A stretch of 64,000 nt of DNA from Planococcus citri (GCF_950023065.1 NC_088678.1:78153590-78217589); one strand, 5' to 3'. Shown: positions 47,591 through 60,540, counted from the first letter of the stretch. Notes: generated from the letters alone by a model not told the origin. Numbers and translations: made by a program.

Positions 47591-49228
47591 AAACTTGTGG
47601 TTCCCAATTCCACTGCACTATTACTCAGAAGTGTTGCGTTTCCTGTACGTGGTGCACAGTTACACCTTGCTTTGTCCTTTATACATGTATGTACGATGAG
47701 ACGATGACACTGACTTAACTCGGTGACCGAGCTAAATCTTCTCTCGAGGTTAGTAGTGACCCAGGTTAGTAGTCCGATGTATCAGCCAATAAATCACACT
47801 TAGCGTCTGAATGTGGAAAATCCTCTAATCTTACGTAACCGTTATGGTCGTACTCTCGGAAATAAAGATACACCCCGTATTCCACTCAATAATACGTCAT
47901 GATAAACTATTTGAACACCATAGAAGAGAGGGTAGGTGTATAGGCGTGTAATCGGTATATTTATAACCTTTATCCTATTTGCTTAAATAAGCACTGGGAA
48001 AAGATTCCAGCTTTGCATCGACCGCTTTTTATACGAATAAGAGAACATACAGAGGAAAAAACACAACTCGATGGTACTACTACGGATGTTTGTAAAAATT
48101 GTTCAAATTCGAAATACTTTTTTTTCCTTTCCAACAATGTTCAGTTCACGTTTCTTTGTATACCTACCTACCTAGCTTATGGTATATTATTTGAATTACA
48201 AGTTCGTAATACTTTGGTATAGGTACAATATCGCACGGTACATGGAGTTTGTTCAGATGTACGGGGTAATGGACACGAATCTCGCACGATGAATTTATTT
48301 TTTCCTTTCTTTCTTTCTTTCTGTCGGTTCTTTCGAATTTGAATACAATAAAGTACCTACAGTATAAATGTAGTTGCTGACACGTCGATTGGTCGCCACG
48401 TTGTTGTTGTTGTTGCTGCCGTGTCGTGATTTAAAACTGTTTCACGCGTAGACCAATGACACTTGCAGAGAGACACGAGAGAAAGAGGAAAACTACCCGA
48501 GTATGTTTTTTTAGTTTGTCGAGGCACAAAATGGTGTAAAAGTGCCTTCGTTCAGTGAACAATGGATCGCTTTTGGCCATGAAAGTTGAACCATATTTGA
48601 GAAAAAATTAGCCATACGTATCGACGCAACCGGCAGCATGATGCTTCATTAGGTTAGCAAAGCACGCACCGATCGAACAGCATTTAACAACTTTCTACAA
48701 TGTACCGGTAACGTAATTTAGAAATTCAACGTACACAATACAATACTGCATAAATATCTGCAATAATGTCGATAAATATTAAAGATAGAACGTCGAGCTC
48801 GAGACGAAGGCTTGTCAGCAGCCATCATCCATCGAAAATATTTACACAGCTTGTGCACTGCAGCGAAAAAAAGGCCACTGTGTGAAAGTGCAGAATGCAT
48901 CCGACCATCCTCAAATGTATTGTGATTTCGTCATAAAAGTTTACACGGTTCGTTGGTTCGGTACGAGTACCTAAAAGAGGAAAATTCGTAGAGAAATGTC
49001 GATACGGCGATGAAAATTGATCGCAATCGTTGCACTAGAGAGGTAGAGGTACTTTCGTTACATGCATCCAAGGCCATGAGGATCTACGAATATAATATAC
49101 TCGTATCGGGCTAACCTATTATTAATATACCTACGTAGTACAGCCGACTACGATTTAATAAATACTAAATTTTGGAGTGAAAATCTCCTCCGCTTAGTAA
49201 TCGTGTCAAGTTTGCCATAATTACGACG
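47591..49228. other. Non-repetitive stretch without firm gene
   Basis: A TTTC tract at 48303-48322 and a GTT tract at 48402-48417 are the only simple repeats. A 38-codon frame at 48766-48882 (MSINIKDRTSSSRRR) is too short to call. Confidence 0.4.
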
Positions 49229-49630
49229 ATGAGGGTCGTCGTAGTCGTAGGAAATTACGTACAAGTGTATGGTATAAACGACGACGACGATGATGATGAT
49301 GACGACGTCGAGGTACCTGTAAGATATTGTGTAATAGAGACGCGTCTATACAAGATACGGTTCATTGACTCAGAAGATAGAAAAGGTGAAGCTCTCGATG
49401 CAGAAGGAAAAAGATTACTGGAAGTCTCGCTTGGTTTCCTGTGTATGATGTGCGTTTGCCTGCGGCAGGCAGTGTGCACTGTACAGCCAATCATGGCCGG
49501 AAAACTATTTGACATTGCGACCTTGACTGGGCTGTGCCGACACTTCCTATCGAATGGTGGTAAAGTCTTCCAAGTGCAGATAATAATGCGAATATATTGG
49601 GAATATGTGCAAATTTTCAAGATCTTTTAG
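49229..49630 (+). CDS. 133-codon ORF of unknown status
   Basis: The longest ATG-initiated frame outside repeats. It begins MRVVVVVGNYVQVYG, runs through nine aspartates coded by a mixed GAC/GAT tract (49281-49307) and continues with non-repetitive, coding-like sequence (RFIDSEDRKGEALDAEGKRL, a cysteine-rich hydrophobic block near CMMCVCLRQAVC, then IMAGKLFDIATLTGLC). It stops at TAG 49628-49630. The antisense frame over the same span (121 codons) has a serine run from the same tract and looks less natural. I recognise no family and see no promoter or poly(A) signal nearby. It is either a small taxon-restricted gene or chance. Confidence 0.28.
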   Translation: MRVVVVVGNYVQVYGINDDDDDDDDDVEVPVRYCVIETRLYKIRFIDSEDRKGEALDAEGKRLLEVSLGFLCMMCVCLRQAVCTVQPIMAGKLFDIATLTGLCRHFLSNGGKVFQVQIIMRIYWEYVQIFKIF

Positions 49631-49719
49631 TATAGACAAAGAAAAGAGTCGTGTAGGGTTCATTGTGATTAAAGTAATATAATTGTGATATTGAATCATG
49701 GCGATGCCGAATTGGAGTG

Positions 49720-50740
49720 TTGAAATTACGATCTCAAATTTAAGGGCCCAAAAACGAATCGGGGTCTCGAAATCGAGTCCCCTGAATTAATATCTTTGAA
49801 TGATTACGGTCTTACAATCGAATTTCAGGATCAGATTCTCAAAATCTTGAAATTATAAGGTCTCGAAATTAAAGTCTCGAAAACGAATCGAGGTCTCAAA
49901 ATTGGAGTCTCAAAAACAAGTTCTCAGAATTGGGGTCTTCACATCAGGGTCTTACCATCGATTTTTCAAAATCGATGTCTCAAAATGTCGGAACTGAGGT
50001 CTCAAAATATGGGGGCTTCGAAATCGAAGAATCATGGGTTTGAAAATTGAACCAGGGGTATTGAAATCGAGGTCCTAAAATTGGGGTCTCAAAAACAAGT
50101 TCTCAAAATTTTGGTCTCTGAATCAGGGGTCTTAATCGATGTTTCAGAATCAGGGTCTCAAAATATAAGGGCCTCGAAATCGAAGAATCAGAATTTTGGG
50201 TTTGAAAATCGAATCAGGGTCTTGAAACATAGGGTCTCAAAATGGAAGTCTCGAAAACGAATCGAGGTCTCAAAATTGGAATCTCAAAAAAATTCTCAGA
50301 ATTGGGGTCTTTAAATCAGGGTCTTACCATCGATTTTTCAAAATCGAGGTCTCAAAATTTGATGTTTCAGAACTAAAATATGGGGCTTCGAAATCGAAGA
50401 ATCATGAGTTTGAAAATTGAACCAGCTAGGGGTCTTAAAATCGAGGTCCTAAAATTGGGGTCTCAAAAACAAGTTCTCAAAATTTTGGTCTCTGAATCAG
50501 GGTCTTAATCGATGTTTCAGAATCGGGGTCTCAAAACAATAGAGACCTCGAAATCGAAGAATCAGAATTTTGGGTTAGAAAATCGAATCAGGGTCTTGAA
50601 ACAGAGGGTCTCAAAATGGAAGTCTCGAAAATGAATCGAGGTTTAAGCATTGAGATCTCGAAATTAAGGTCTCAGAATAAGACCCTTTTACAATAAGGCG
50701 GGCGGATCTTGGAATCAGGGTCTCAAAATCGATTCGAGAA
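49720..50740. repeat. Minisatellite with 374-bp higher-order unit
   Basis: Basic units of about 20 bases (ggtctcaaaatcgag, ggtctcgaaatcgaa) are arranged in a longer unit. The block AACGAATCGAGGTCTCAAAA or variant starts near 49883, 50257 and 50631, exactly 374 bases apart, and the order of sub-units in the first two periods is the same. A small related block is at 3108-3315. Confidence 0.88.
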
Positions 50741-52300
50741 ATCTTGAGCACAATCTCTAGAAAATTCAGAAAACTTCACAAGTATTGAGAGAATTCGAGA
50801 AGTCGTGAAAATAAAACCCTTCAAAATTGAAAAAATCCCAAGTTAATTCGAGAAATTCCAGTGAAACTTACAAAATCCCCCTACCCACCCCCCCCCCAAA
50901 AAAAAAAGACAGAAGAAATTCCTAAAAACTTCAAAAATCTTGGAAAACTCAACGTAAAATCTTGAAAATAAAATTGAAAAAATCCCAAAATTAAAAAAAA
51001 AATCAAGAAAACTTGAAAATATTCAACTTGATTTTCAAAAATATCAAAAATTAGGAGATCCTGAAATGATTTGTGAGATTCAAGAGATCACAAAAAATTC
51101 AAAGACACCAAAAATGTTTAAAAATCAGAAAGAAATCCCAAAAAGTTACAAAAATTTGAAAGTTTTAAAGTTGAGTCTCAAAAATACAGAAACATTTGAA
51201 GAATCTTGAAAGTTGTAAGTAAAATTAAAGAAACCACATTAGTAAAATTTAAAAAACCTCCAAAAATTGTTTAAAATCCTAAGAAAATCAAAGTTACTTA
51301 AGAAAAATGCAAAAAATCTTCAAACTATCCAGAAAATGACCAAAAATTCAACAAATCCCAAGACAATTCAAAAAATTCAAAGTTCATAAATTTAGAAATT
51401 TCTTTCCTGAAAAACTGAAGAAAAACCAGAAAAGGTTTTTAAAAAGTTCCTATAAAGTTCAAACCTCAACATCTCAAGAAAATCGAGGAAATTTTGCGAG
51501 AATTCAAGAAATCTTGAAAATAGGTAATAACCCCTCCCCCCCACACACACACACTCAAAAACAAAAACAAAAAAATCAGAACATTTTTTAAAATTAATTT
51601 TAAAAAAGTTGAAGAAATTCCTAAAAAAAAAAATTAAAAATCTCAAGAAAACTTGGGAAATTTTCCGAGAATTCGAGAAATCTTAAAAATTAACCCCCTC
51701 CCCCCCTTCAAAAACATATTTTCTTCAATTTTAAAAAAGCCGAGAAATTCCTAAAAAGTTTTAAAAATTTCAAGAAAATCACCTTGAATAAAATTTTAAA
51801 AATCTCTAAAAATTACCAAAAAAATCCAAGAAAATTCAAAACTTTAAATCAATTTTGAAAATTTTTAAACTTATAAATTAAATTATCAAAAAGTTTCAAA
51901 AATTATGATAAAGCTCAAAAAAATCTCAAAAGCAAACTAAAATTCAAAATATCACATAAAATGTAAAACTCCAAAAAATTCAAAAAATCCCAAGAAATTT
52001 TCAGAATTCCAAAAAAATTTGAGAACTTTGATGAAAGCAAAATTTAAGAAATCTCAAAAAAAATTAACAACTCCTATAAAAAACTGGAAACGTTAAACAT
52101 GATTTGAAAAATCCCAAGAAAATTCAAAAAATTTAACAAATCTTAAAAATAAAATTTAAGACATTTCAAAAATATTAGACACCTTTCAATAACATTTTTA
52201 AAATCTCAAAAAAATTCCAAGAAAACCAAAAAAGTTACTTCCAAACTAAAACTAAACCCCAAAATTCTAAATAATTTCGAATTTTTGAACTCTCAGTGCA
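50741..52300. repeat. Degenerate AAAATTCAAAAAAT-rich tract
   Basis: Over 1.5 kb of loosely repeated AAATTC/TCAAGAAAA/CCCAAGAAAA motifs with two C-rich insertions (50885-50897, 51534-51541) plus a CA tract at 51542-51553. It is the likely remnant of the neighbouring minisatellite or an independent AT-rich array. No coding potential. Confidence 0.65.
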
Positions 52301-52704
52301 ATTATGTATACTTCATATCTAATACATCAGTAATCTCAAATCTGCATCTGACCTCTGCCATCACTTCCAAAACCGAAAATCACTCAAAACACGTCCCTCC
52401 CCCCAAAAAAACGTCCTCGTACTTGTCAAACAATCACTCCGCTCTTTTCCACTAATTCAAACGTCATTCTCACTCTTTGTACCGACTGAATCACTCACTG
52501 TGTGACATTTGAATTTTTCAAGTTCATCAATGAAAATTGAAGATTATTCATTCGTAAGTGATGTATTCAAAGCCAGAGATGAAATTTCCATAATATCAGT
52601 TGTTGTTGGAGCCGAATGAACAACTCTCAGCACAACTGTAAATTCCAGATCACTTGGCAAAGATATCCGAATCTCTGGTAAGGTTCATTCGCACCGACTC
52701 TCCG
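52301..52704. other. Non-repetitive sequence with a possible plus-strand microexon
   Basis: On the plus strand, TAAATTCCAG (ending 52647) and CTCTG/GTAAGG bracket 29 bases (52648-52676). The sites are fair but the block is too short to judge. Nothing else supported. Confidence 0.25.
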
Positions 52705-52799
52705 TCATCTAGTAGGTACAGCTGGAGCCTGAGCCTGATGCAGCCATGGCGTCCATTCGAACACACGTTCAAGTGCCGTAATGATGAAATGACCACTTA
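52705..52799 (-). CDS. Possible terminal exon, minus strand
   Basis: On the minus strand a long pyrimidine tract (ctgctctgtctctttctctctcctatattaag) precedes a frame reading SGHFIITALERVFEWTPWLH then QAQAPAVPTR to a TGA at 52705-52707. The tract is among the strongest in the window. However, a second frame (LNVCSNGRHGCIRLRLQLYL...) and a short ATG-initiated third frame are open too, so the reading frame is not certain. No family recognised. Confidence 0.28.
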
Positions 52800-54784
52800 C
52801 TTAATATAGGAGAGAGAAAGAGACAGAGCAGTGAGATGACCAACGACGCGGGAAAAGGTGAAACAAGAACGAAATTAGACGAGGCGAGACGCTTAGACCA
52901 AAACACGATGAACTCAGCAAGGCGGAAAAACTATAACAACAAATCAGCCATGGACCGCAATGGCCGTGAATTTTTCCATTGAACGTGCCGCCATTGCGAT
53001 GCATTTCCATCGCCGTCGCCACCGCCACCGCCGATTCCGTTATATTTAGGCGCAGATACGCACAAGGAGGAGTATACAAGACGATGGATGGCATCGGCCA
53101 GCAGATCAATATTTTCCTTCGCATCAGATTGTAACCGTAGGTATCATTATTATCCACTCGCAGTGTGTGGTCTCCCTGTCTATGGAGGAGTTCGCGGATA
53201 TGATGACATTAGTTTCGGAAGTTGATCGGGCATCGTCGGGTCACATGTTTCCAAATCTGGTCATCGAGTACCGTTAATATTCGTACGAGTACTATGCAAG
53301 AATTACCAATTTATCGATGACGAACGATCCTCGAACCAAAGCCGATATATTCGCATTCGCCAAACACCGTATACAAATTACTCGTGCCTTATTAGCATAT
53401 TGATATGCGGCTTGGACGAGGTGAGGACTGAGGGGGCGAGGGGTGCGAAAGCATCGTGACTGGTCACCGCAGCGCGAAAAACTCGTAGTATGAAATATCG
53501 TTGATAAATAGATCGACAGATAGCTTACTTATACATTTACCGACAACTTATATACGTACCTACAGATCAAACAGTTGTAATAGGTTAATGATTAATTAAA
53601 AAAATACAAAAGAGAAAGGCGATCGAGATCGATAACTATCTGAATATAACAACAAAAACAACGAGCCAGCGTCACAACAACAACAACAGCAACAGCAACA
53701 ACGTATTGTTATACAAGACCTTCTTTCTCTCTCTCTCCAACTTCATCTTATACATATTATTGCTTTTTGCTCTGGTACAAACACATTCAGTACTCTTACT
53801 CTTATTCTGTGATTTATTATGCCAAAATCCTTCTATACTTTTTCTTTTTTTATTTCACCGAATCACCTATAGTGCTGCTTTTTTCTCAATTATGTGATTT
53901 ATTCGAGCTATACGACCCGAGCAAGGTTGCTACCTAACTAAAGCACAACTCGCTCGCAGCGGCTCCTTTTTCAATAAGCTGCATACGCGATCAGTGGCAT
54001 TGGTAAGCGTAATTGTCGAACGCGAACACGTTCTAACACATCTTCATCATCATCATCATCATCGACATCATCCATCAATTGGCTCGACTTATATTCAATC
54101 ATACGAGAACGAGTTTTTTTTTCGAATTCATTTCTTTAAGAACGGTATACTCGTAGGCTACACGTTCAAGTACTGCAACAACAACCTTGTGGCTGCCTTA
54201 CGTGCTGGAAATTTCTCCAGTCTCCATAGTACTCGTACATCCATAGACCGAAATAGAAAATGAAAAAAAAATGAAAAAATTTAGGTGCAAGCACCTTTAC
54301 TTATTGTACGTGGGAATAATGATGTTTATTATATTGTAATTGTTGCGGTTTTTTTAGTGTTTTTTTTTTTACTACGTTATAATGAAGCAGAATAACCCGA
54401 ACTAGAGTCTCTCGTACCTCATCTCTCATTACTAAAGTAAAAAGTATTGCGGTTGGTAGCTCTCCTAAATGTATAGCGATTTTTTGGCGTCGATTTGTGA
54501 CTGTTCGCGGTCAAAGCGAACAGTCAATGTGTAAGCTAGGTAAGGCTGTAGGTAGGTAATTGATTTGCGTAATGTCGAACCGAGAAAGTAATTGGTTGCA
54601 CGAAAGTGTTCTGGTCTCGCGAGTAAAACGATGGTACGTACTTTAATTTTACGAGTTTTTACGCGAAATAGGTAGTCCAAGTACATCTACCTGGCAATGG
54701 TTAAGAGAGATGCAGTTACGAGTTATATCATCTTTACGATTGGTGTTGTTGATGAATTCGTTTTTGTTTTCTATACCGAACGAT
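52800..54784. other. Intergenic or intronic with simple repeats
   Basis: CAACAACAG trinucleotide tracts (53677-53702), a TCTCTC tract (53727-53738) and a CAT tract (54042-54060) that yields poly-His frames. ORFs at 52801-53157 (-) and 53994-54263 (+) overlap these or lack ATG and are not called. Confidence 0.45.
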
Positions 54785-56675
54785 TTGGCGATTCTGATCT
54801 CAGCAAATCGTTTGCGAACGAATTGAATCCATATTATGATGATAAGATTTCAACTGTCCACGTTTTGACCGATCAATGACCATATAAATCTAATTCAAGT
54901 CTTCGGTGACTGAATCGTTCGCGAACAATTTTTCTTTTTTGAGCAAATCGTTCACGAACGAATCATTAAATATTTTCAATCATTCTTGAGTGATTCATCG
55001 TTTTTTGAGCGAATCGTTCACGAACGAATCGACCAATTTATATTGATAATTTGCCTCATTCTCTTTCATTGGATTCAGTTTCGCAATGATTCGGTCGTTC
55101 TCGAACGATTCGTAGATTCTGAGCAAATCGTTCGCGAACGAATTGAATCCAGATTTAGATAACAGGATTAAAACTTTCCTAGTTTTGACAGGTCATTTAC
55201 ACGTAATTTCGGTTTCAAGTGATTCATTCGTTCGCGAACGATTTTCCCCTTCTTTTGATAAAATCGTTCGTGAACGAATCATTCGCTATTTTTATGGGTG
55301 GATTGAAGAATGCTTCTCTTTGTCTTGATGGCCGGGTTTGATTTCATTTTCAAGTGGTTCAGTCGTTCTTGAATCATTCATCCTTTTGGAGCGAATCGTT
55401 CACTAACGAGAACGAGTCAACCCATTTGCATTGATATTTTGTCACATTCTCTGTGACTGGAGTTAGTTTCGCAACGATTCAGTTGTTCACGAACGATTTG
55501 GATCCATATTATGATGATAAGATTTCAACTGTCCTAGTTTTGACCGGTCAATGATCATTTAAATATAATTCGAGTCCTTGGTGATTGAATCGTTCGCGAA
55601 CGTATTTTCTTTTTTTGAGCAAATCATTCGCGAACGAATCATTCGCCGAACTGTTCAGGTTTTGACAGGTCAATGACCATTTAAATCTAATCTGAGTGTT
55701 CGGCGATTGAATAGTTCGCGAACGATTTTCCTTTTTTGAGCGAATCGTTCGCAAACGAATCATCAACCAATTTATTTATTTACATTTATCGATATTTTGC
55801 CACATTTTTATCAACAGATTCGGTTTTGTAACGATTCATTCGTTCGTGAACGATATTTCCCTACTTCTGAGCAAATCGTTCGTGAACGAATCATTCGCTA
55901 TTTTTATGGGTAGAGATGGAAGAATGCTTCTCTTTGTCTTGTGATGGGGTTTGATTTCATTTCCAAGTGATTCGGTCGTTCTTGAATCATTCGTTGGTTT
56001 TGAGCGAATCGTTCGTGAACGAATCAACCAATTTATTTATTTACATTTATCGATATTTTGCCACATTCTCGTTCACAGATTCGGTTTTGTAACGAAAAAC
56101 GATTCATTCGTTCTCGAACGATTCGTCGATTCTGAGCAAATCGTTCGCGAACGAATTGAATCCAGATTTTCATGATGGGATTAAAACTTTTCAAGTTTTG
56201 ACAGGTCATTTACACGTGATTTCGGTTTAAAATGATTCATTCGTTCGTGAACGATATTTCCCTACTTCTGATCAAATCGTTCGTGAACGAATCATTCGCT
56301 ATTTTTATGGGTAGAAATCGAAGAATGCTTCTCTTTGCCTTGTGATGGGGGTTGATTTCATTTCCAAGTGATTCGGTCGTTTTCGAATCATTCATTGTTT
56401 TGAGCGAATCGTTCACGAACGATTCCACCAATTTACTTTGATATTTTACCACATTCTCTTTCACCGGAACCGGATTTAGTTTCACAACGATCCAGTCGTT
56501 CTCGAACGATTCGTAGATTCTGAGCAAATCGTTCGCGAACGAATTGAATTCAAATTTTGATTATAGGATTAAGACTGCCCGAATTTTGATAGGTCATTTA
56601 TATGTATGTGACTTGAGTAGTCAGTGATTCAATCGTTCGTGAACGATTTCTCTACTACAAGCAAATCGTTTCAGT
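54785..56675. repeat. Palindromic satellite array B
   Basis: Same family as 1105-2815. The core palindrome appears as TCGTTCGCGAACGA and the variant TCGTTCGTGAACGA, again in pairs with the gagcaaat/gagcgaat linker. A unit containing GCTATTTTTATGGGT and GAAGAATGCTTCTCTTTG recurs near 55221, 55833 and 56234. The last two are 401 bases apart and nearly identical, matching the unit length of array A. Linker sequence differs from array A, so the arrays were homogenised separately. Confidence 0.9.
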
Positions 56676-57808
56676 AACAGATGATTTACAATTTCTCAAT
56701 GTGTATTTCAAAAAATAATAGGCGTATCGAGAGGCGTTTCTATAAATACATATTATACTCGTTCGGTTTTGAAAAAAAAAAACAAGATCTGTAACCACGA
56801 TTTGAAAAAAAAGTAGAATCGAAACACTTTAGGTACACGATGAGGTAAAAGTCGACGACGAATAAATTACAAGTGCATCAGTGAAATATGTAAATAAATA
56901 TCTTCGCAGTACACCAAGTAAACCATATCGACTATGGAGTATTTCGAGATGAGTTCACCTTACATTTAATGATCCAGCACTCTAATAAGATGGTCAATGT
57001 ACAATTTACCCATTTTTACGTGACATTTTTTCAATCGTACAAATTCTGTTTTGAGAATTTTCCTTGGAACGAACGATAGAAAATGGAGCGACCATTTGAA
57101 GCTTGCAGATTCGGTCATGGTCGAATCGACGAGCATAATTCGCAGATTCGTGGAATCATGCCATTACAGGCTAATCTATAATAAAGAATGTTGCTCTATA
57201 CAAACAGATACGTAAAGAACATTGACAAATAAGCAGCATAAAACTCGTACTGCCAGTACAGTTTATGAATAATCCAACCCATACAGCACTTCTTTCCTAT
57301 TCTTGTAATTTTTTTTCACAAAACAAGTGTAAAGAAGTATAGATATAGAAAACCGCAATACGACTTCTTGGAGCGGTTACGCGTGAAACAAAGTGTAAAA
57401 AATGGCTTCCGTTGTAGTCGAAGGCAATTGCTAAAAGTGCATATCGCCCAAGGGTGATGATGAAGAAGAAGGGGAGCTCTCTGAGGTGACACCGACAACA
57501 CCAAAGAGAGCAATGAGGATGGCGACATCGACACCGACACCAGGACGCACGTGACGTTTGCCATCCCATTTCGCTGGAGAACTTGCAAGACTCCAGCACT
57601 GTGTTGACTCTGTTTGGCGCGAATTGTACAGAGAGTGGCGTTACCCTTTTCAAGGTTACTCGATCGCGAAGACGAGTTGAAAATGAAATAATGGCCAAGT
57701 ACGAGGAGTACGTGTGTTTGAAATTAATCGTCGAAACGGAAATATAACATCTGCGTCGATTACCAATACACACGCGAGTTAATTAAAAGAATAAAATAAC
57801 CGCTCGAG
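56676..57808. other. Non-repetitive stretch with overlapping open frames
   Basis: 57430-57660 is GC-richer and open on both strands. One minus frame, stopping at 57431-57433, has a hydrophobic segment (VAILIALFGVVGV) followed by a serine run. A plus frame reads GDDEEEGELSEVTPTTPKRA. ACCGAC/GATGTC-type tracts account for part of this, so no CDS is called. Confidence 0.35.
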
Positions 57809-58096
57809 ATGTCGATTAAGGAAATCGTTTGTACAATTGTACCATCGTTGGTTCGATATTATTTTTATATTATTATTATACGATACGCTGTCGAAACACT
57901 TTGTTTCTTTTTAATATACACAAATAACCCGATTTACCTTTCGATTTCATCGTTCTGTGTAGTCGTTATCGTTACCATGCAGATTTCGGTTTCAATACCT
58001 TCATTAACCTCGTCGTTTTTAACCATTACCTCGATAATTATCGACTCTTGTCAGCGCAAACAAGTCATCGTACGCGGCGAGTACGATACGATGTGA
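57809..58096 (+). CDS. 95-codon ORF, hydrophobic, unknown status
   Basis: ATG-initiated (MSIKEIVCTIV), stop TGA at 58094-58096. The product would be a small membrane protein with a likely transmembrane segment around residues 10-35, another around residues 45-60 (SSFCVVVIVTM), and a short basic/acidic tail (QRKQVIVRGEYDTM). Codon use is balanced, but hydrophobic frames are expected by chance in AT-rich DNA, and I see no promoter, splice or poly(A) evidence. Confidence 0.22.
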   Translation: MSIKEIVCTIVPSLVRYYFYIIIIRYAVETLCFFLIYTNNPIYLSISSFCVVVIVTMQISVSIPSLTSSFLTITSIIIDSCQRKQVIVRGEYDTM

Positions 58097-59799
58097 TTGC
58101 CTCGATTATATCGCATGTACCATTTATACCATTGAACAAGGATGAAGAGTGCAGAACGCGATATCGACTATATTGGACTGAGAAGAGACCGCGAGTATTT
58201 ACATAATTTATACATACAGGGGCAGTCGCCGACAACGATGACGAGTCATTGTGGAAGTAATGGATGGATTTTCTTTGACTCGCGATGCACATAGGTACCT
58301 ACTCGTATTGAAAAATTGTCCTGTCGACAGTAAAACGAGTTTAAGCGCGGTTAACCTTGGCTGAGTGAATTTCGAGCTAAATTTTCGTACATGCATAATG
58401 CATTTAAAACGCCGAATGTGCAATGGAAATGGGCACACGTATAAATAAAGAAATTAGGCAAGAGCATAGAGCATAGAAAGTAGATCTACAGGCCTTGGAA
58501 GATGGGAACTGTTCCAAAAATTGATCTGATTTGCCGCATTTTGCTGCTATTTGGATCTCGAGGTGAAGTTTTTTGCTGAAATTTTGTCGAAATATTGCGA
58601 AGAAAGTAACAGGGCAGAATCAGATCACGAATCGCGAGTGAATTTTTTGAACCCCCCCCCCTCCCTAAAATACCAAACATTCTCAGAAATTTTCCTTGAA
58701 ATCAGTCAAGCTGAAGATGCCACACTGTATAATGAGTAGGAACAGATCCATCACAGGTGTAGTAGATTTGGTCACATGACCAACCGATCTAGTTTGGAAT
58801 ATCGCCCTGGTCCTATACGTTGGTACGAGTAATAATTACCTGTCCCAATTACGTCGGCTTTTATAAAATTTAATAGCACTTTAATACGTCCAGCCACCCG
58901 AATGACCAGCGTATCTTATCACTTATACACTACAATGGCCACTATAATATGTACACCTACCTACCGACCATATAAATAAAATAGCCACATCTATCAGGGT
59001 TTCCCTCAATGAATATGGAATTTCGTTCAGCGAAACATGTGTGGAGGACCTTGAAAAGTGTCCTAAACCTTAATATTGTACTTTGTTTTTAATTTCAATT
59101 TATATTTCGTGTACGATGGTATTCATTTATATGATACCATAATATACGAGACATTGTACATACGTTACGTACGAGTATCTTTAGAGTCGCGTGAAATTCA
59201 TTTGTGCGAAACGGTTCTGCGTATGCAAATGAACGCTGGGTCAAAATCACAATACTCGGGGCCGCCGATGGCATATCGTCACCTAGTTTTTTTCAGGATG
59301 ATGAGAATGTAATTAAGTGTCGCGTCGAGTATAGTTTATCTAACTGTAGTGCGTGTGAGTACTGAGTACTCGTATTAGAGATGGTTCTGATGTGTTTTTT
59401 TCTCGTAAGATGGGGCAGGGGAGAGGAAGAGTTACTGCATCCGTATGTCATTAGATTATTGTGCGTTGAGGAAATGAAGACTGTTATTCGTAGGTGTACC
59501 TATTTTTGAGATGGTCAATTGTGCGTTTTTACAATTTGGCACAACGATGAATACTTAATTATAAAGAGGTAGGTATATTCTTAATTGTGAGAATGGATTT
59601 GCTTTAGCGTGGAAATTGGGCTCAAATTTTGACATAATTTTTTATCGAGGTGAATGTTTTTGAAATTGATGAATATAAATTGAGCTTATGAGACTGAAGG
59701 AATGATGTGAGTAGATTAATAATTGAATGTATTGGGTTTTGAAAGAAGAAATTGAGAAATCGTCAAATGAAAATATTTTTCCAATAAGTAAAGCGGTAC
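58097..59799. other. Intergenic or intronic sequence
   Basis: No gene supported. A C-run lies at 58653-58661. The frame at 59076-59312 (+) ends in a coding-like block (LCETVLRMQMNAGSKSQYSG) but has no other support. Confidence 0.4.
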
Positions 59800-60540
59800 T
59801 TTGGGTCAAAATTTTCCAAAAATTCATTTTTCTGTAAAAACTGCCAAAAAATACAACTTTTTACCCAAAAAAGTTCTTTTTTGCCATAACATCTCACTTT
59901 CTGGAAAAGTTGAAAAAAAAACCTTTTCAAACAAAATCGCTCAAAAAGTCCGTTTTTCTGTCAAAACTGCCGAAAAGTCCTACTTTTTACCAAGTTAAAC
60001 TTATTTTTTGGCACGTTTCAGTTTTTTGGAAAAATTGAAAAAAAAACATTTCTCAACAAAATTGTCAAAAAGTCCTTCTATTTTTTGTACAAAATTTCCA
60101 AAAAGTTGTCATTTTTTTTTTCAAAATTGCCCAAAAGTTGGATCCCCCCCCCCCAGGTTGGTAGAAAGTTCCGCATGTTTGCCAAAATTGCCTAAAAGTC
60201 CTAATTCGTAATCAGAATTTGTCATTTGGGTTTCATCTTTTTTCCAAAAACTCATTTTTTTGGTGAATTTTTTCAAGAAAATTCCTTTTTTCTTTTTTTT
60301 TTTTGAGAAAATACGCAAAAATTCAGTCTAAATTATTTGTCTCTTAAAGTCTTATTTTTTTGGTTGAATTTTTCAAAAAATTTCACTTTTTTTCCTAAAC
60401 TGCCAAAAAAATGTACCTATTGGCCAAAAAGTACCTGCTAAGGTATTCCTTTTCTTGAAAAAATAAAAAAAAATGCTACTTTTCTCAAAAAAATTGCTGA
60501 GAAGTCTATTTTTTTGCCAAAATAATTGTCAGTTCCATTT
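59800..60540. repeat. CAAAATTGCC minisatellite block
   Basis: Same dispersed family, for example TTTTTNCCAAAATTGCCNAA and GTCAAAACTGCCGAAAAGTC, with T-runs and one C-run (60146-60155). Confidence 0.8.

Noticed and set aside
46829..47707. Several lysine/phenylalanine-rich ORFs on both strands
   Set aside because: They are translations of the degenerate minisatellite, open in several frames at once.
53994..54263. 89-codon histidine-rich frame
   Set aside because: It has no ATG, and its histidines come from a CAT microsatellite.
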